64,000 nucleotides of DNA from positions 103,200 to 167,199 of the forward strand of contig JAQVVM010000001.1 in NCBI GenBank assembly GCA_028698995.1, in the 5' to 3' direction. The position numbers were made by a program, and so were the translations under genes. This stretch comes from Bacteroidales bacterium. Its GTDB lineage: Bacteria > Bacteroidota > Bacteroidia > Bacteroidales > PXBB01. This document shows positions 1-10,079 of this stretch, piece by piece. Within the stretch, counting starts at the first letter, position 1; every line of letters begins with the position of its first letter. The notes under the pieces are model-generated. The model worked only from the letters and a program-made list of their open reading frames with translations, did no database searches and was not told where the DNA came from.

Positions 1-1
1 C

Positions 2-106
2 ATAAGGATTGAAGATGATATTCTTGTAACCAAGGATGGCTATAGAAATCTTGGAAAACCGATTCCCAAAGAAGTGGATGACATTGAGAATTTAATGAGC
101 TGTTAG
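2..106 (+). CDS. C-terminal fragment of an Xaa-Pro aminopeptidase-like M24 metallopeptidase (truncated by window start)
   Basis: Open frame from the window edge reads IRIEDDILVTKDGYRNLGKPIPKEVDDIENLMSC*; (G)IRIEDD.LVT..G is the typical M24 aminopeptidase P C-terminus. Not in the supplied ORF list because the start is missing. Confidence 0.7.
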   Translation: MRIEDDILVTKDGYRNLGKPIPKEVDDIENLMSC

Positions 107-126
107 ATTTTAAGCTCATTCATAAT

Positions 127-1875
127 ATGTCCGGTAAACAAAATCCTATCATCAGTGTCCATGATTTAAGCATCAGTTTTATATCTGATGGTCGTGAGTA
201 TGTGGCTATTAAAGATGTGAATTTCTGTGTAGGTCAAGGTGAAATCGTCGGGATTGTTGGTGAATCAGGTTCCGGAAAATCTGTTACCGCACTATCGTTG
301 ATGCGCTTAATTAATTGCCCTCCTGGGAAAATCAAGAAAGGATCTATTCTTTTTTATGAAAATGAGCATACGCCCGTTGATTTGTTAATGCTTTCGGAAA
401 ATGAAATGCTCAAAATGAGAGGGCGAAGAATGAGTATGATTTTTCAGGAACCAATGACATCTTTAAACCCTGTTTACAAATGCGGAACCCAGGTTAGTGA
501 AGTACTTAAGTTGCACACTAAAATCAGCACAAAAGCTGCTAATGAAAAAGTTATTCAACTTTTTAAAGAAGTGTTATTACCACGTCCTGAAGAAATTTTT
601 AATGCATACCCACATCAGATTTCGGGTGGTCAGAAACAACGTGTTATGATTGCCATGGCTTTAGCATGTAATCCATCTTTACTTATTGCTGATGAACCTA
701 CAACAGCTCTTGATGTTACCGTTCAAAAAACAATACTTGAACTTATAAAAAACATTAGAGATAAATTTAATTTATCCATCATTTTTATTACACATGATTT
801 AGGCGTAATAGCAGAACTGGCAGACAGAGTTATTGTGATGTATAAGGGTGAAATCATCGAAGAAAATTCTGTGGATAATATATTTAGTAATCCAAAACAT
901 CCCTATACTAAAGGGCTTATTGCGTGTCGCCCTGATATGAAAAAACGCCTTCGCCAATTACCGACAGTGAGTGATTTTTTAAATGCATCTGAGAATTCGG
1001 AAACAAAGCTCAATCAAATTCTTAAACAAACAATTACTCCTGAAGAAAGAAAGCTCAATCACAGTATTCTTTATGATTCTGAACCAATACTCAGAATTGA
1101 AAATCTCTCAAAATCGTATCCGTTGGGGAAAAGGTTATTTTCTTTCAAACATCAAAATTTTAAGGCACTTAATGATATTTCTTTTGAAGTATATCAGGGT
1201 GAAACACTTGGTCTTGTCGGAGAATCAGGGTGTGGAAAAACAACACTTGGACGTTCAATACTTCGTTTGATAGAACCAAGTTCCGGTAGAATATTTTATA
1301 GACATCAAGACCTTTCATTGCTTGGTTCTAAAGCTTTACGCTCATTAAGAAAAGATATTCAAATTATTTTTCAGGATCCCTATTCTTCATTAAATCCAAA
1401 ACTTACTATTGGTGATGCCATCACAGAACCTATGAAAGTTCATGGAATTGGAATAAACACACATGACCGTAAAAATAAAGCCATAGCCCTACTCGAAAAG
1501 GTAGGAATGAATGCTTCTCAGCTTAATCGTTATCCTCATGAGTTTTCAGGAGGACAAAGACAACGTATAGTTATTGCGCGAACTTTGGCCTTAAACCCAA
1601 AATTCATTATTTGTGATGAGCCTGTTTCAGCTTTGGATGTGTCTGTTCAGGCTCAGGTACTTAACCTTCTTAATGATCTTAAAAAGGAATTTGGTTTTAC
1701 ATATATTTTTATTTCTCATGATTTATCTGTTGTAAAATTTTTAGCAGATCGCATTATTATTATGAAAAGTGGAAAAATTGTTGAAATAAACGAGGCAGAT
1801 GCACTTTATGCAAATCCGGAAAATTCTTATACAAGAAAACTAATCTCATCTATTCCACAATGCATCAATCAATAG
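127..1875 (+). CDS. Oligopeptide/dipeptide ABC transporter ATP-binding protein with two fused ATPase domains (DppD-DppF/YejF-like)
   Basis: Two Walker A motifs ([17 protein letters not shown]), two signature motifs ([16 protein letters not shown]) and two Walker B motifs ([16 protein letters not shown]) in one 582 aa ORF. Confidence 0.93.
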   Translation: MSGKQNPIISVHDLSISFISDGREYVAIKDVNFCVGQGEIVGIVGESGSGKSVTALSLMRLINCPPGKIKKGSILFYENEHTPVDLLMLSENEMLKMRGRRMSMIFQEPMTSLNPVYKCGTQVSEVLKLHTKISTKAANEKVIQLFKEVLLPRPEEIFNAYPHQISGGQKQRVMIAMALACNPSLLIADEPTTALDVTVQKTILELIKNIRDKFNLSIIFITHDLGVIAELADRVIVMYKGEIIEENSVDNIFSNPKHPYTKGLIACRPDMKKRLRQLPTVSDFLNASENSETKLNQILKQTITPEERKLNHSILYDSEPILRIENLSKSYPLGKRLFSFKHQNFKALNDISFEVYQGETLGLVGESGCGKTTLGRSILRLIEPSSGRIFYRHQDLSLLGSKALRSLRKDIQIIFQDPYSSLNPKLTIGDAITEPMKVHGIGINTHDRKNKAIALLEKVGMNASQLNRYPHEFSGGQRQRIVIARTLALNPKFIICDEPVSALDVSVQAQVLNLLNDLKKEFGFTYIFISHDLSVVKFLADRIIIMKSGKIVEINEADALYANPENSYTRKLISSIPQCINQ

Positions 1876-1886
1876 AATAAGCTTCA

Positions 1887-2375
1887 ATGTCAGAGTTATA
1901 TTTTGATCAATGGAAAAGAAGAAAAACCGAATCCCTCATTCAGAACCGGAAATGGTTAAAGAAAATTCCAAAAAGTTCCGAAAAAAGTATCAATGAAAAA
2001 GCAGATATACTTCATGATTTAATTTTTTCAAAAATTGATTGTCTCGATTGTGCAGGGTGCTGTACAGTTTTACCTCCCATTGTAAATGAGACTGATATAA
2101 AAAGGGTAGCGCGTTTTTTAGGTATAAAACCTTCTGAGTTTTCAAAGAAATATATAAATTTTGATGAGAATGATATGATTTTATATCCGACACCTTGCCC
2201 TTTTCTTGAAAGTGACAATAAATGCCGTATTTATGAAGTGAGACCCAGAGCATGCAGGGAATATCCCCATACAGGACATTTACAGTTTATCAAAAATAAA
2301 CACTTGCATGCAATAAATGCCCAATATTGTCCAGCTGTCTTTTATATTATGGAGGAAATTAAAAAAAAGTTTTAA
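1887..2375 (+). CDS. YkgJ-family cysteine cluster protein (putative Fe-S/zinc binding)
   Basis: C-x2-C-x3-CC (CLDCAGCC), PCPFL....CRIYEVRPRACREYP pattern typical of the YkgJ/CxxCxxCC family. Confidence 0.85.
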   Translation: MSELYFDQWKRRKTESLIQNRKWLKKIPKSSEKSINEKADILHDLIFSKIDCLDCAGCCTVLPPIVNETDIKRVARFLGIKPSEFSKKYINFDENDMILYPTPCPFLESDNKCRIYEVRPRACREYPHTGHLQFIKNKHLHAINAQYCPAVFYIMEEIKKKF

Positions 2376-2477
2376 TTTCTTCCGTGAGTTTAGGGAGCAA
2401 CTATCTTCCTTAAAAAATTGACAACTCTGTAAAAATGAAGAAAAAAGAATAAATTATTTAGTTAAAAGATTTACACT

Positions 2478-2511
2478 TTTGCTGAGGATTGAGCAAAAAT
2501 GAGTAGTTTTG
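2478..2511 (+). promoter_or_regulatory. Candidate Bacteroidetes-type promoter for the C10 peptidase gene
   Basis: TTTG (2478-2481), 22 nt spacer, TAGTTTTG (2504-2511) matching TAnnTTTG; spacer at the long end. Confidence 0.4.
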
Positions 2512-2564
2512 TAGCTTAATTCCTTATGAGAACACAGATTAATCAAAAATAAAAATATAATATT

Positions 2565-5063
2565 ATGAAAATTATGACACAAACAAAACAGACTTTTAGA
2601 ATGTTAAGTGCTTTTCTCACAGGTGTTTGCGTATTCCTTTTTATGTCCTTTTCATTTGGTCAGCATGTCAATCTGCAAAGGGCTCAAAATGTTGCGAAAA
2701 ATCTTTACAATCAACAGTTCTCATCAGAACTAAAATCATTTGATGATGTTCAAGTCATTAATGAGAAGATAGTTTACAGGCATGAAATTCCTACACTTTA
2801 TATTTTTAACATGGACGCAGGTGGTTTTGTCATTACTTCAACTGATGAGAGGATTAAACCGGTACTAGGTTATGCACCTGAAGGAGTTTTTGATACAGAG
2901 GATATGTCCTGTTGCGTTTCATGGTTGTTAGATCAATATAGTAATCAAATATATGATGTAATAAACGAAAATAGAAATGCTACTTCATACATTGCTCATG
3001 AAGACTGGAACAGATATGAATCTGCTTCACAGAGATCTGTTGAAGAAACTTCAATTGTTACTCCATTATTAACAACTACCTGGTCTCAAGGGTGTTATTA
3101 CAATGCCATGTGTCCTGCAGATTCAACATTAGGGACAACAAGATGCGGCAGAGTACCGACTGGTTGTGTTGCGACAGCATTTGCACAAGTTCTTAAATAT
3201 CATAATTTTCCTCCACAAGGTATAGGTACAAAATCCTATACACATCCAACCTATGGCACGATATCAGCAAACTTTGCTGCAACAACTTATGATTGGGCTT
3301 CAATGCCAAATAAGTTATTATCAAACAATCAGGCAGCAGCAACGCTTTTATACCATGCAGGTGTTTCTATAAACATGAGCTATGGACCAAACGGTTCTTC
3401 AGCCTATACTACAGACGTAAGAAAAGCCCTTGTTAACACATTCAAATATGCCTCCACCACACAATATGTTTATAAAAGTTCTTATACCGATGCACAATGG
3501 ATCAGTATGATAAAAGCTGAATTGGATGCCCAGAGAGTGGTTATTATCAGTGGCAGCGATCCAAATGCAAATGCAGGACATGCTTTTGTTTGCGATGGGT
3601 ATCAGAATACAGATCATTTTCATATCAACTGGGGCTGGAATGGCAGCTCTGATGGTTATTTTTATCTGAATGCTCTCAATCCTTCCTCCTATGCTTTTAA
3701 CACAAGCGTAGGTGCAATAAAAGGGATAAAGCCTTCAACCACTCCAACTGCATGTTCAGGAACACAAACACTTACCGCTGCAAGTGGCAGTATCAGTGAT
3801 GGAAGTGGAACTGCCAATTATACTGATAATCTAAATTGCAAGTGGCTTATTAAGCCAACTAATGCAGGGACTGTAACTCTTACCTTCACCGCATTTGATA
3901 CAGAAAGCAATTATGATTTTGTTAAGGTTTATGATGGTGAAACGACATCCGCAACTTTATTGGGTTCTTTTAGCGGGAGTTCAATTCCTGCTTCAATTAC
4001 TTCAACTACGGGAAAAATCCTTGTTAATTTTACTTCCGACGGGTCTCAAAACAAAGCTGGATGGGCTGCTAATTATGTGGGAAATCCTATTACATCCTAC
4101 TGCAATGGAACAACAATACTTACACAACCTAGTGCTACTTTTAATGATGGCAGCGGAAGTAATGACTATAAAAATAACACGGATTGTTCTTGGCTCATAA
4201 GTCCTCCTGACTCAGCTGTTATAAAACTTACATTTCAATCATTCAACACACAAGCAAGTTATGATTTTGTGAAAGTTTATGATGGTGCCACAACTTCTGC
4301 ACCCCTATTGGGATCCTATAGCGGAACTACTTTGCCTCCACAACTAACTGCAACTTCTGGGAAAATGCTTGTAAAATTTACATCGAATGGTACCACAACA
4401 AAATCTGGATGGAGTGCTAAATATACAACTCAAACTGCATTTTGCTCAGGTATTACAACTCTTACAGCAAACAGTGGCACAATTACAGATGGAAGCGGCA
4501 ATCTTAATTATAATAACAATGCCAATTGTCAGTGGATTATCAAACCAACAAATGCCAGTGCAGTTACATTAACTTTTACATCTTTCAGTACTGAAGCAAA
4601 TTATGACTTTGTGAAAGTGTATAACGGTACAACAACCTCTTCTCCTTTACTTGGTTCCTATAGTGGAAATAGTCTTCCCGCTCAGATTACAGCTTCTTCG
4701 GGGAAAATGCTTGTGCAGTTTACTTCAGATTATAGTGCAACGGCTGCCGGATTTAGTGCCAACTTCACAAAAGTCTCTAAAGATTTTACCGATATTGAAG
4801 AAGCAGACGTTAATGATAACATTGTTATCTTTCCAAATCCTAATACCGGAAATTTTGTATTAAGCCTTATGGCATCTAATGAAGAGAGTTCCTTTTATAT
4901 TGTTGATATTCTCGGAAAGATTGTTTATCATGGCAGCATAGAATCTGGAGTGGAACAATTAGACTTGAATCTGAATTTATCTGAAGGCATATATTGTCTA
5001 GTTATTGAATCTCCAACAGCGAGAATATCAAGAAAGATTGTTGTTACTGGAAGTAATCAGTAA
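2565..5063 (+). CDS. Secreted C10-family (streptopain-like) cysteine peptidase with three CUB-like repeats and a T9SS C-terminal sorting domain
   Basis: Signal peptide; catalytic-type PTGCVATAFAQ and GHAFVCDGY..NWGWNGSSDGYF motifs; three repeats DGSG..Y..N..C.W.I.P....TLTF..F.T...YDFVKVY.G.TTS..LLGS; CTD IFPNPNTGNFVLSL...GIYCLVIES...RKIVV. Confidence 0.9.
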   Translation: MKIMTQTKQTFRMLSAFLTGVCVFLFMSFSFGQHVNLQRAQNVAKNLYNQQFSSELKSFDDVQVINEKIVYRHEIPTLYIFNMDAGGFVITSTDERIKPVLGYAPEGVFDTEDMSCCVSWLLDQYSNQIYDVINENRNATSYIAHEDWNRYESASQRSVEETSIVTPLLTTTWSQGCYYNAMCPADSTLGTTRCGRVPTGCVATAFAQVLKYHNFPPQGIGTKSYTHPTYGTISANFAATTYDWASMPNKLLSNNQAAATLLYHAGVSINMSYGPNGSSAYTTDVRKALVNTFKYASTTQYVYKSSYTDAQWISMIKAELDAQRVVIISGSDPNANAGHAFVCDGYQNTDHFHINWGWNGSSDGYFYLNALNPSSYAFNTSVGAIKGIKPSTTPTACSGTQTLTAASGSISDGSGTANYTDNLNCKWLIKPTNAGTVTLTFTAFDTESNYDFVKVYDGETTSATLLGSFSGSSIPASITSTTGKILVNFTSDGSQNKAGWAANYVGNPITSYCNGTTILTQPSATFNDGSGSNDYKNNTDCSWLISPPDSAVIKLTFQSFNTQASYDFVKVYDGATTSAPLLGSYSGTTLPPQLTATSGKMLVKFTSNGTTTKSGWSAKYTTQTAFCSGITTLTANSGTITDGSGNLNYNNNANCQWIIKPTNASAVTLTFTSFSTEANYDFVKVYNGTTTSSPLLGSYSGNSLPAQITASSGKMLVQFTSDYSATAAGFSANFTKVSKDFTDIEEADVNDNIVIFPNPNTGNFVLSLMASNEESSFYIVDILGKIVYHGSIESGVEQLDLNLNLSEGIYCLVIESPTARISRKIVVTGSNQ

Positions 5064-5107
5064 TTTCTTTTATCTAAGAAAAAGTATTTTTAATTAAAAT
5101 CAGTTTA

Positions 5108-7720
5108 ATGAAAAAGATAATATTTGTTGCTCTTTTTTTAGTGGCCTTTATTGCTGTTAATGCACAGAATATCAGGAAAAATGTCAGATTGCATAATATT
5201 GAGAGGTTGCCGGCCACTATTAAAGATACCTATCAAAGAACAATGACCCGTAAAGAGATTTCAAGACTTGAAATACCTGAAAGAAACACACACGTGGGTT
5301 CTGTTACAAAGAGCGTTAACAGTATGTGGGATGTTCAGTTTGAGAGAAATGTTGACATTGGAAGTGGAATTGCTACTAATGGCACATCTTTTTTTGTGTC
5401 ACAATGGAGCAATGATACCATATATGTGTATGATTTGAATGGTAATCAAACAGGGAAAAATAAAATTTCTGTAACCGGAATCAGGGACTTAGATTACGAT
5501 GGGACATATTTTTACGGCTCCAACGCATCAAATAAAATTTATAAAATGAACTTTACAAATTTTACTGTTGTTGACTCTATTACATGCCCGGCCAATATAA
5601 GTATCAGACACATAGCTTATGATAATTCTGTAAATGCTTTTTGGGTAGGGGACTGGGATTCTGATATTTATCTTGTTAACCATGCAGGGCAGGTTCTGAA
5701 TACCATTTCTGCTTCTGACCATGAATTATATGGTATGTATGGTTCTGCTTATGACAATGTAACACCTGGCGGACCTTATCTATGGATTTCTGATCAGGGT
5801 GGTGCAGGCTGTGACATCGTTATGCTTAAAATCTCTACAGGAAAACAAACAGGTATTATTCATGATTGCTTTGATGATGTAGCTGACGATCTATTTGAAC
5901 CCATTGCAGGAGGCTTGTTTATTTATTCGGGTTTAATACCCGGTACTGTTACCCTTGGTGGTATAATTCAACGTCAGAGAATATTCGGATATAACCTTGC
6001 ATCACTTGTGGCCACAAATGATGTTGGTGTTGAAGGTGTTCTTTCTCCTATTCTTTATAGTGGTTGTACTCTTGGTGGCAATGAAAGCGTCAGCATCCGT
6101 ATCAGAAACTACGGCCTGAATGCAACAAGCTATTTTACAGTTCAGATGTTACTTAATAATTCAACTTATTCTATTAATGTGAGTACTCCTATCAGTAGTT
6201 TCGGGACAGTGGATGTAACTTTTCCGGGCACTTTTAATTTCTCACAACCCGATGTGTACAAAATGAAATTTTATACGAATTACGGGTATGATAATAATAC
6301 CAGCAATGATACGGGTTATTATAATGTTATTACAGGTAATGGTCTTATTACAGTTGATGTTCTTACTGATGATTATCCCGATGAAACTTACTGGGAAGTC
6401 TATAATAACTTTACCTACGATGTATATGGCAATTCATTGGGAATACCTATGCAGGAAAACACATTATACAGTACCGAAATGTGTGTTGACACAAACTTGT
6501 GTTACGGCTTTACAATTTATGATTTCTATGGCGATGGCATTTATCCTCCAGGATATTATGAAGTGTTTTTTAATAATTATTCTGTAGCATACAATGACAG
6601 CTTTTCAACTCTTTTTGAAGAAATTCCTTATATAGGACATTGTGATTATGCAGACATAGGTGTTGTTGGAATTGTAAATCCTGTTTCGTCATGCCTCCTT
6701 ACAGATGAAGAATTTATAACTGTTATTGTTAAAAATTTCGGAACTCAAACAGTAACAAATGCTTCAGTCTCTTATTCTTTAAATGGCAATATTTTTTCAG
6801 AACCCTTGCCTTTCTCTCTTGACTCTCAGGAAGAAGGAACTTTTACTTTTGTTAATACTTGTGATCTTTCAACCCTTGGTCAGTATAATTTTATTGTTTA
6901 TACTGAGCTTCCAAACGATATGAATCCTTATAATGATACCACCAGAGATGTTTTTGAAAATTATGTGCCTGCTCAGGTTCCCTATATTATAAATTTTGAC
7001 AACTCCTCGGTGAATGCACAACTACTTGTTGAAGATGAAAACCTTGATTATTTTACATGGAGTCTTTATAATACAGGTGGAACAAATAATTCAAGTTGTG
7101 CTATATATTCGTTCAATCCTAATGAACCTGCTAACGATTGGTTATTTACAAAGTGTCTTAATTTAAATTCGGGACAGACTTATACCCTTAATTTTTACAG
7201 TAAAGCTCAAGATCCCCTTTACCCTGAAAAGTTAAAAGTACATCTGGCACAGGTACCTTCATCCGCTGCTGTTTTTTCTGATCCTATCACAGACTTGATA
7301 AATATTATTGATACTTTTTATACATTAACTTCTGTCCCTTTTAATGTTGATGATATGGGAAGCGGCAGTTATTATATAGCCTTCAATGTTTACAGCAGTA
7401 TGTCGGGGTGGAATTTGTACCTTGATGATATTTCCATAACCAATGTAGGTTCTATAAATGAAGATAACTTTTCTGAAAAACTTAGCATTTTCCCCAATCC
7501 TGCACAAGATGTCCTTACTGTTACATTACTTGGTGATGAAACACAATCATCATGTGAAAAACAAATTTTTGTGTATGATTTACAAGGTCAATTGTTGTAT
7601 AAACACAACTTTACGCAACAAAATTGCAACGTAGATATAAGCAGTTTTGAGAAAGGTATGTATATTATTAAGATTGAAACAGAAGATAGTTTTTGGGTAA
7701 GAAAATTTATTAAAAATTAG
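5108..7720 (+). CDS. Secreted T9SS cargo protein with propeller-like N-terminal region and adhesive/CARDB-like repeats
   Basis: Signal peptide, repeated ADIGVVGIVNPVSSCLLTDEEFITVIVKNFGTQT-type segments, C-terminal LSIFPNPAQDVLTV...GMYIIKIETEDSFWVRKFIKN sorting domain. Confidence 0.8.
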   Translation: MKKIIFVALFLVAFIAVNAQNIRKNVRLHNIERLPATIKDTYQRTMTRKEISRLEIPERNTHVGSVTKSVNSMWDVQFERNVDIGSGIATNGTSFFVSQWSNDTIYVYDLNGNQTGKNKISVTGIRDLDYDGTYFYGSNASNKIYKMNFTNFTVVDSITCPANISIRHIAYDNSVNAFWVGDWDSDIYLVNHAGQVLNTISASDHELYGMYGSAYDNVTPGGPYLWISDQGGAGCDIVMLKISTGKQTGIIHDCFDDVADDLFEPIAGGLFIYSGLIPGTVTLGGIIQRQRIFGYNLASLVATNDVGVEGVLSPILYSGCTLGGNESVSIRIRNYGLNATSYFTVQMLLNNSTYSINVSTPISSFGTVDVTFPGTFNFSQPDVYKMKFYTNYGYDNNTSNDTGYYNVITGNGLITVDVLTDDYPDETYWEVYNNFTYDVYGNSLGIPMQENTLYSTEMCVDTNLCYGFTIYDFYGDGIYPPGYYEVFFNNYSVAYNDSFSTLFEEIPYIGHCDYADIGVVGIVNPVSSCLLTDEEFITVIVKNFGTQTVTNASVSYSLNGNIFSEPLPFSLDSQEEGTFTFVNTCDLSTLGQYNFIVYTELPNDMNPYNDTTRDVFENYVPAQVPYIINFDNSSVNAQLLVEDENLDYFTWSLYNTGGTNNSSCAIYSFNPNEPANDWLFTKCLNLNSGQTYTLNFYSKAQDPLYPEKLKVHLAQVPSSAAVFSDPITDLINIIDTFYTLTSVPFNVDDMGSGSYYIAFNVYSSMSGWNLYLDDISITNVGSINEDNFSEKLSIFPNPAQDVLTVTLLGDETQSSCEKQIFVYDLQGQLLYKHNFTQQNCNVDISSFEKGMYIIKIETEDSFWVRKFIKN

Positions 7721-7744
7721 ATTTTTTTAAACATCTAAATCCCA

Positions 7745-8335
7745 ATGATTTTCAAATACAGATTTGTTGTTTTAATTCTATTTGCATTTATATTTTTTTC
7801 CTGCAAGAAGATTAAAAACTGCCCAGCTTTTAACGAGCAGGATTTGAGCTATATGCCCTATAAAAAACCAGATACATTAACGTTTAGAAACTCTGTTGAT
7901 AGTATTTTTGAGATTTATATTCAAAATATTAATACCTCTGATGCTTATAGTTTCGAATGTAGAGATCTGAAAATGACTTGTCCGTGCATCAACTCTGTTG
8001 AAATACTTACAACAGATTCCCGACGAATAACACCCTATGTTTTTTTAAAAATGGAACAAAGTGATGTGTCGGAAATGCAATACTTCTATTATCTTGTTCA
8101 GAATTTTAATTTTGAATTTGATTTCAGAAATGAGCTTCCTTACATTGATCAGATGGGGCACATGGAGTTTGCAGGAGATATTTTAATAGGTAATAGAACC
8201 TATAACAAGGTGGTTATTATCAATAACTTTGACATGTCTCCTGCAAATATTTCGAAAGTTTATTTTAATAAAACTGACGGACTTTTGAGATTTGTTGAGA
8301 AGTCTTCGGCCATGGTATGGGATATTGTAAACTAA
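7745..8335 (+). CDS. Hypothetical lipoprotein
   Basis: Hydrophobic N-terminus followed by FFSC lipobox; no recognised domain. Confidence 0.65.
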   Translation: MIFKYRFVVLILFAFIFFSCKKIKNCPAFNEQDLSYMPYKKPDTLTFRNSVDSIFEIYIQNINTSDAYSFECRDLKMTCPCINSVEILTTDSRRITPYVFLKMEQSDVSEMQYFYYLVQNFNFEFDFRNELPYIDQMGHMEFAGDILIGNRTYNKVVIINNFDMSPANISKVYFNKTDGLLRFVEKSSAMVWDIVN

Positions 8336-8342
8336 GTTTTTT

Positions 8343-9200
8343 ATGATGAAGAATAAAATTAAGGAATTGTACCGTTTTTTAAGCCCTGCCTTTCAAAAAG
8401 CTTACCTTGACTATAAGGTTGATTTATCACCCCGTTATGGTCACGGAAAGGCTCCACATTCTCAGCTGTATGATATAATTAATTCCGAACGAAGCCAATT
8501 TAGGAGCTTTCTTTTGAAAGTATTAAATTATAAAGAAGCATTTTGGGCTATTAAGCAATCGTCTGTTGAAACAGATAGTAGAAAACCGGCTTGGAATAAC
8601 GGTTTTTTACCCGGCTTGGACATTATTACTTTGTACACATTGCTTTCCGAGGTAAAACCAAATAAATATGTTGAGATTGGTTCAGGAAATTCCACAAAGA
8701 TTGCTTACAAGGCTAAAACAGATAATAATCTGCAAATGGAAATTGTATCCATTGATCCTTTACCAAGAGCGGAAATTGACAATTTGGCCAATCAGGTTAT
8801 ACGAAAACCATTTGAAAAATGCGATTTTTCTTTTCTGTTTGATTTAAAAGAAAATGATGTTTTGTTTGTTGATAATTCTCATAGAATTTTACCCAATTCC
8901 GACTCAATGGTATTTTTTATGGAAGTCCTCCCTTTTTTGAAAAAAGGTGTCATCGTTCATATTCATGATATTTATCTTCCTTATGATTATCCTCAGTTCA
9001 TGTGTGACAGATTTTACTCGGAACAATATGGCTTAGCTATGTATCTACTTGCCAATCCAAATAAGTATAAAACATTGCTTCCCAACTATTTTATATCTGA
9101 GGATGCTGAGCTTTCAAAGATAATAACACCTATATGGGAACATGCCAATCTAAAAGATGTGGAAAAGCATGGAGGAAGCTATTGGATTGTAATTGGTTAA
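8343..9200 (+). CDS. Class I SAM-dependent methyltransferase-like protein
   Basis: KYVEIGSGNSTKIAYKA motif I followed by EIVSIDP and DVLFVDNSH. Confidence 0.75.
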   Translation: MMKNKIKELYRFLSPAFQKAYLDYKVDLSPRYGHGKAPHSQLYDIINSERSQFRSFLLKVLNYKEAFWAIKQSSVETDSRKPAWNNGFLPGLDIITLYTLLSEVKPNKYVEIGSGNSTKIAYKAKTDNNLQMEIVSIDPLPRAEIDNLANQVIRKPFEKCDFSFLFDLKENDVLFVDNSHRILPNSDSMVFFMEVLPFLKKGVIVHIHDIYLPYDYPQFMCDRFYSEQYGLAMYLLANPNKYKTLLPNYFISEDAELSKIITPIWEHANLKDVEKHGGSYWIVIG

Positions 9201-9230
9201 TAATGTTTTTTCGAGTTTATTTGGGAAGCC

Positions 9231-9258
9231 ATTTAAACTCATTACTTTGAGTTTAAAT
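9231..9258 (+). terminator. Perfect 10-bp-stem hairpin followed by short T tract; candidate terminator
   Basis: atttaaactc-attacttt-gagtttaaat then tttgtataattttt. AT-rich stem, so modest support. Confidence 0.4.
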
Positions 9259-9338
9259 TTTGTATAATTTTTCATACACACTAAAAAAAATATTTGAATA
9301 TGTGAATATATTCTTTAATTTTAAAATAATATTCAAAA

Positions 9339-9719
9339 ATGTATATGAAGTTCTTAAATCGGTATTATCTGTTTTTTCTTTTAGTATTGTTCCCTTTAAC
9401 AAGCTGCCGTCATGATGCATTAATTCCTAGTGATAGTTATTTTAATAAAGATTGTGATTCTGTAAATGTTACATATAATAATTTTGTAAGAAATTATATG
9501 ATTGATAAAAGTTGCATTCTTTGTCATACAGATGAAATGGGTTTTTCGCCCTATCTTGATGTGTATGACTCAATTGTTAATTATGTTCAGGACACCACAA
9601 ATGCAGCAATTTTTATGGAAAAAGTCTATACCAATCATAAAATTATTGACACACTAAAAATGAATACCCCTTGTGAAGTCAGCAAATTAAGGAACTGGAT
9701 TAATATGATCACACAATAA
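9339..9719 (+). CDS. Small lipoprotein with a single CXXCH haem-binding motif
   Basis: Lipobox LTSC; DKSCILCHTDEMG; C-terminal TPCEVSKLRNWINMITQ resembles the ORF at 9729. Confidence 0.75.
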   Translation: MYMKFLNRYYLFFLLVLFPLTSCRHDALIPSDSYFNKDCDSVNVTYNNFVRNYMIDKSCILCHTDEMGFSPYLDVYDSIVNYVQDTTNAAIFMEKVYTNHKIIDTLKMNTPCEVSKLRNWINMITQ

Positions 9720-9728
9720 CATATTTTA

Positions 9729-10079
9729 ATGGAAAAAGTTTTTTTTGCTATAATATTGTTGATGTTTTTTTTGAGTGCATGTTATAATGACAATGAAGAG
9801 GATGTATATGAAAAATTTAATACGGAATTGCCATGTGATACTATTGATGTAAATTATTCCGAAAATATTAAATCCATATTTGAAAAGGAATGTGTTTCTT
9901 GTCATGGTGCATCTCACCCAACATGTAAGCTGGATAATTATATCAATGCAAGAAACTATGCATTGCAAGTTAATACAAATTTATATACTGTGGTTTCTGA
10001 CAATGACCATAAAGGCCGTTTTCTTAGTCCTTGTGAACTAAAACAAATTAAATTGTGGATACAATATGGTGCTCAATAA
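9729..10079 (+). CDS. Small cytochrome c-like lipoprotein with a single CXXCH motif (paralogue of the 9339 gene)
   Basis: Lipobox LSAC; CDTIDVNYSENIKSIFEKECVSCHGASH; C-terminal SPCELKQIKLWIQYGAQ. Confidence 0.8.
   Translation: MEKVFFAIILLMFFLSACYNDNEEDVYEKFNTELPCDTIDVNYSENIKSIFEKECVSCHGASHPTCKLDNYINARNYALQVNTNLYTVVSDNDHKGRFLSPCELKQIKLWIQYGAQ

Noticed and set aside
983-1270. 95 aa plus-strand ORF inside the ABC transporter gene
   Set aside because: Out-of-frame within an unambiguous two-domain ATPase; no signal or domain of its own.
3895-4863. Three short plus-strand ORFs (3895, 4387, 4651) of similar composition
   Set aside because: Shadow frames of the three CUB-like repeats of the C10 peptidase; similarity among them follows from the repeats.
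9293-9337. 9 bp inverted repeat tttgaatat/atattcaaa upstream of the haem-lipoprotein operon
   Set aside because: Very AT-rich with a 27 nt spacer; expected by chance in this sequence.
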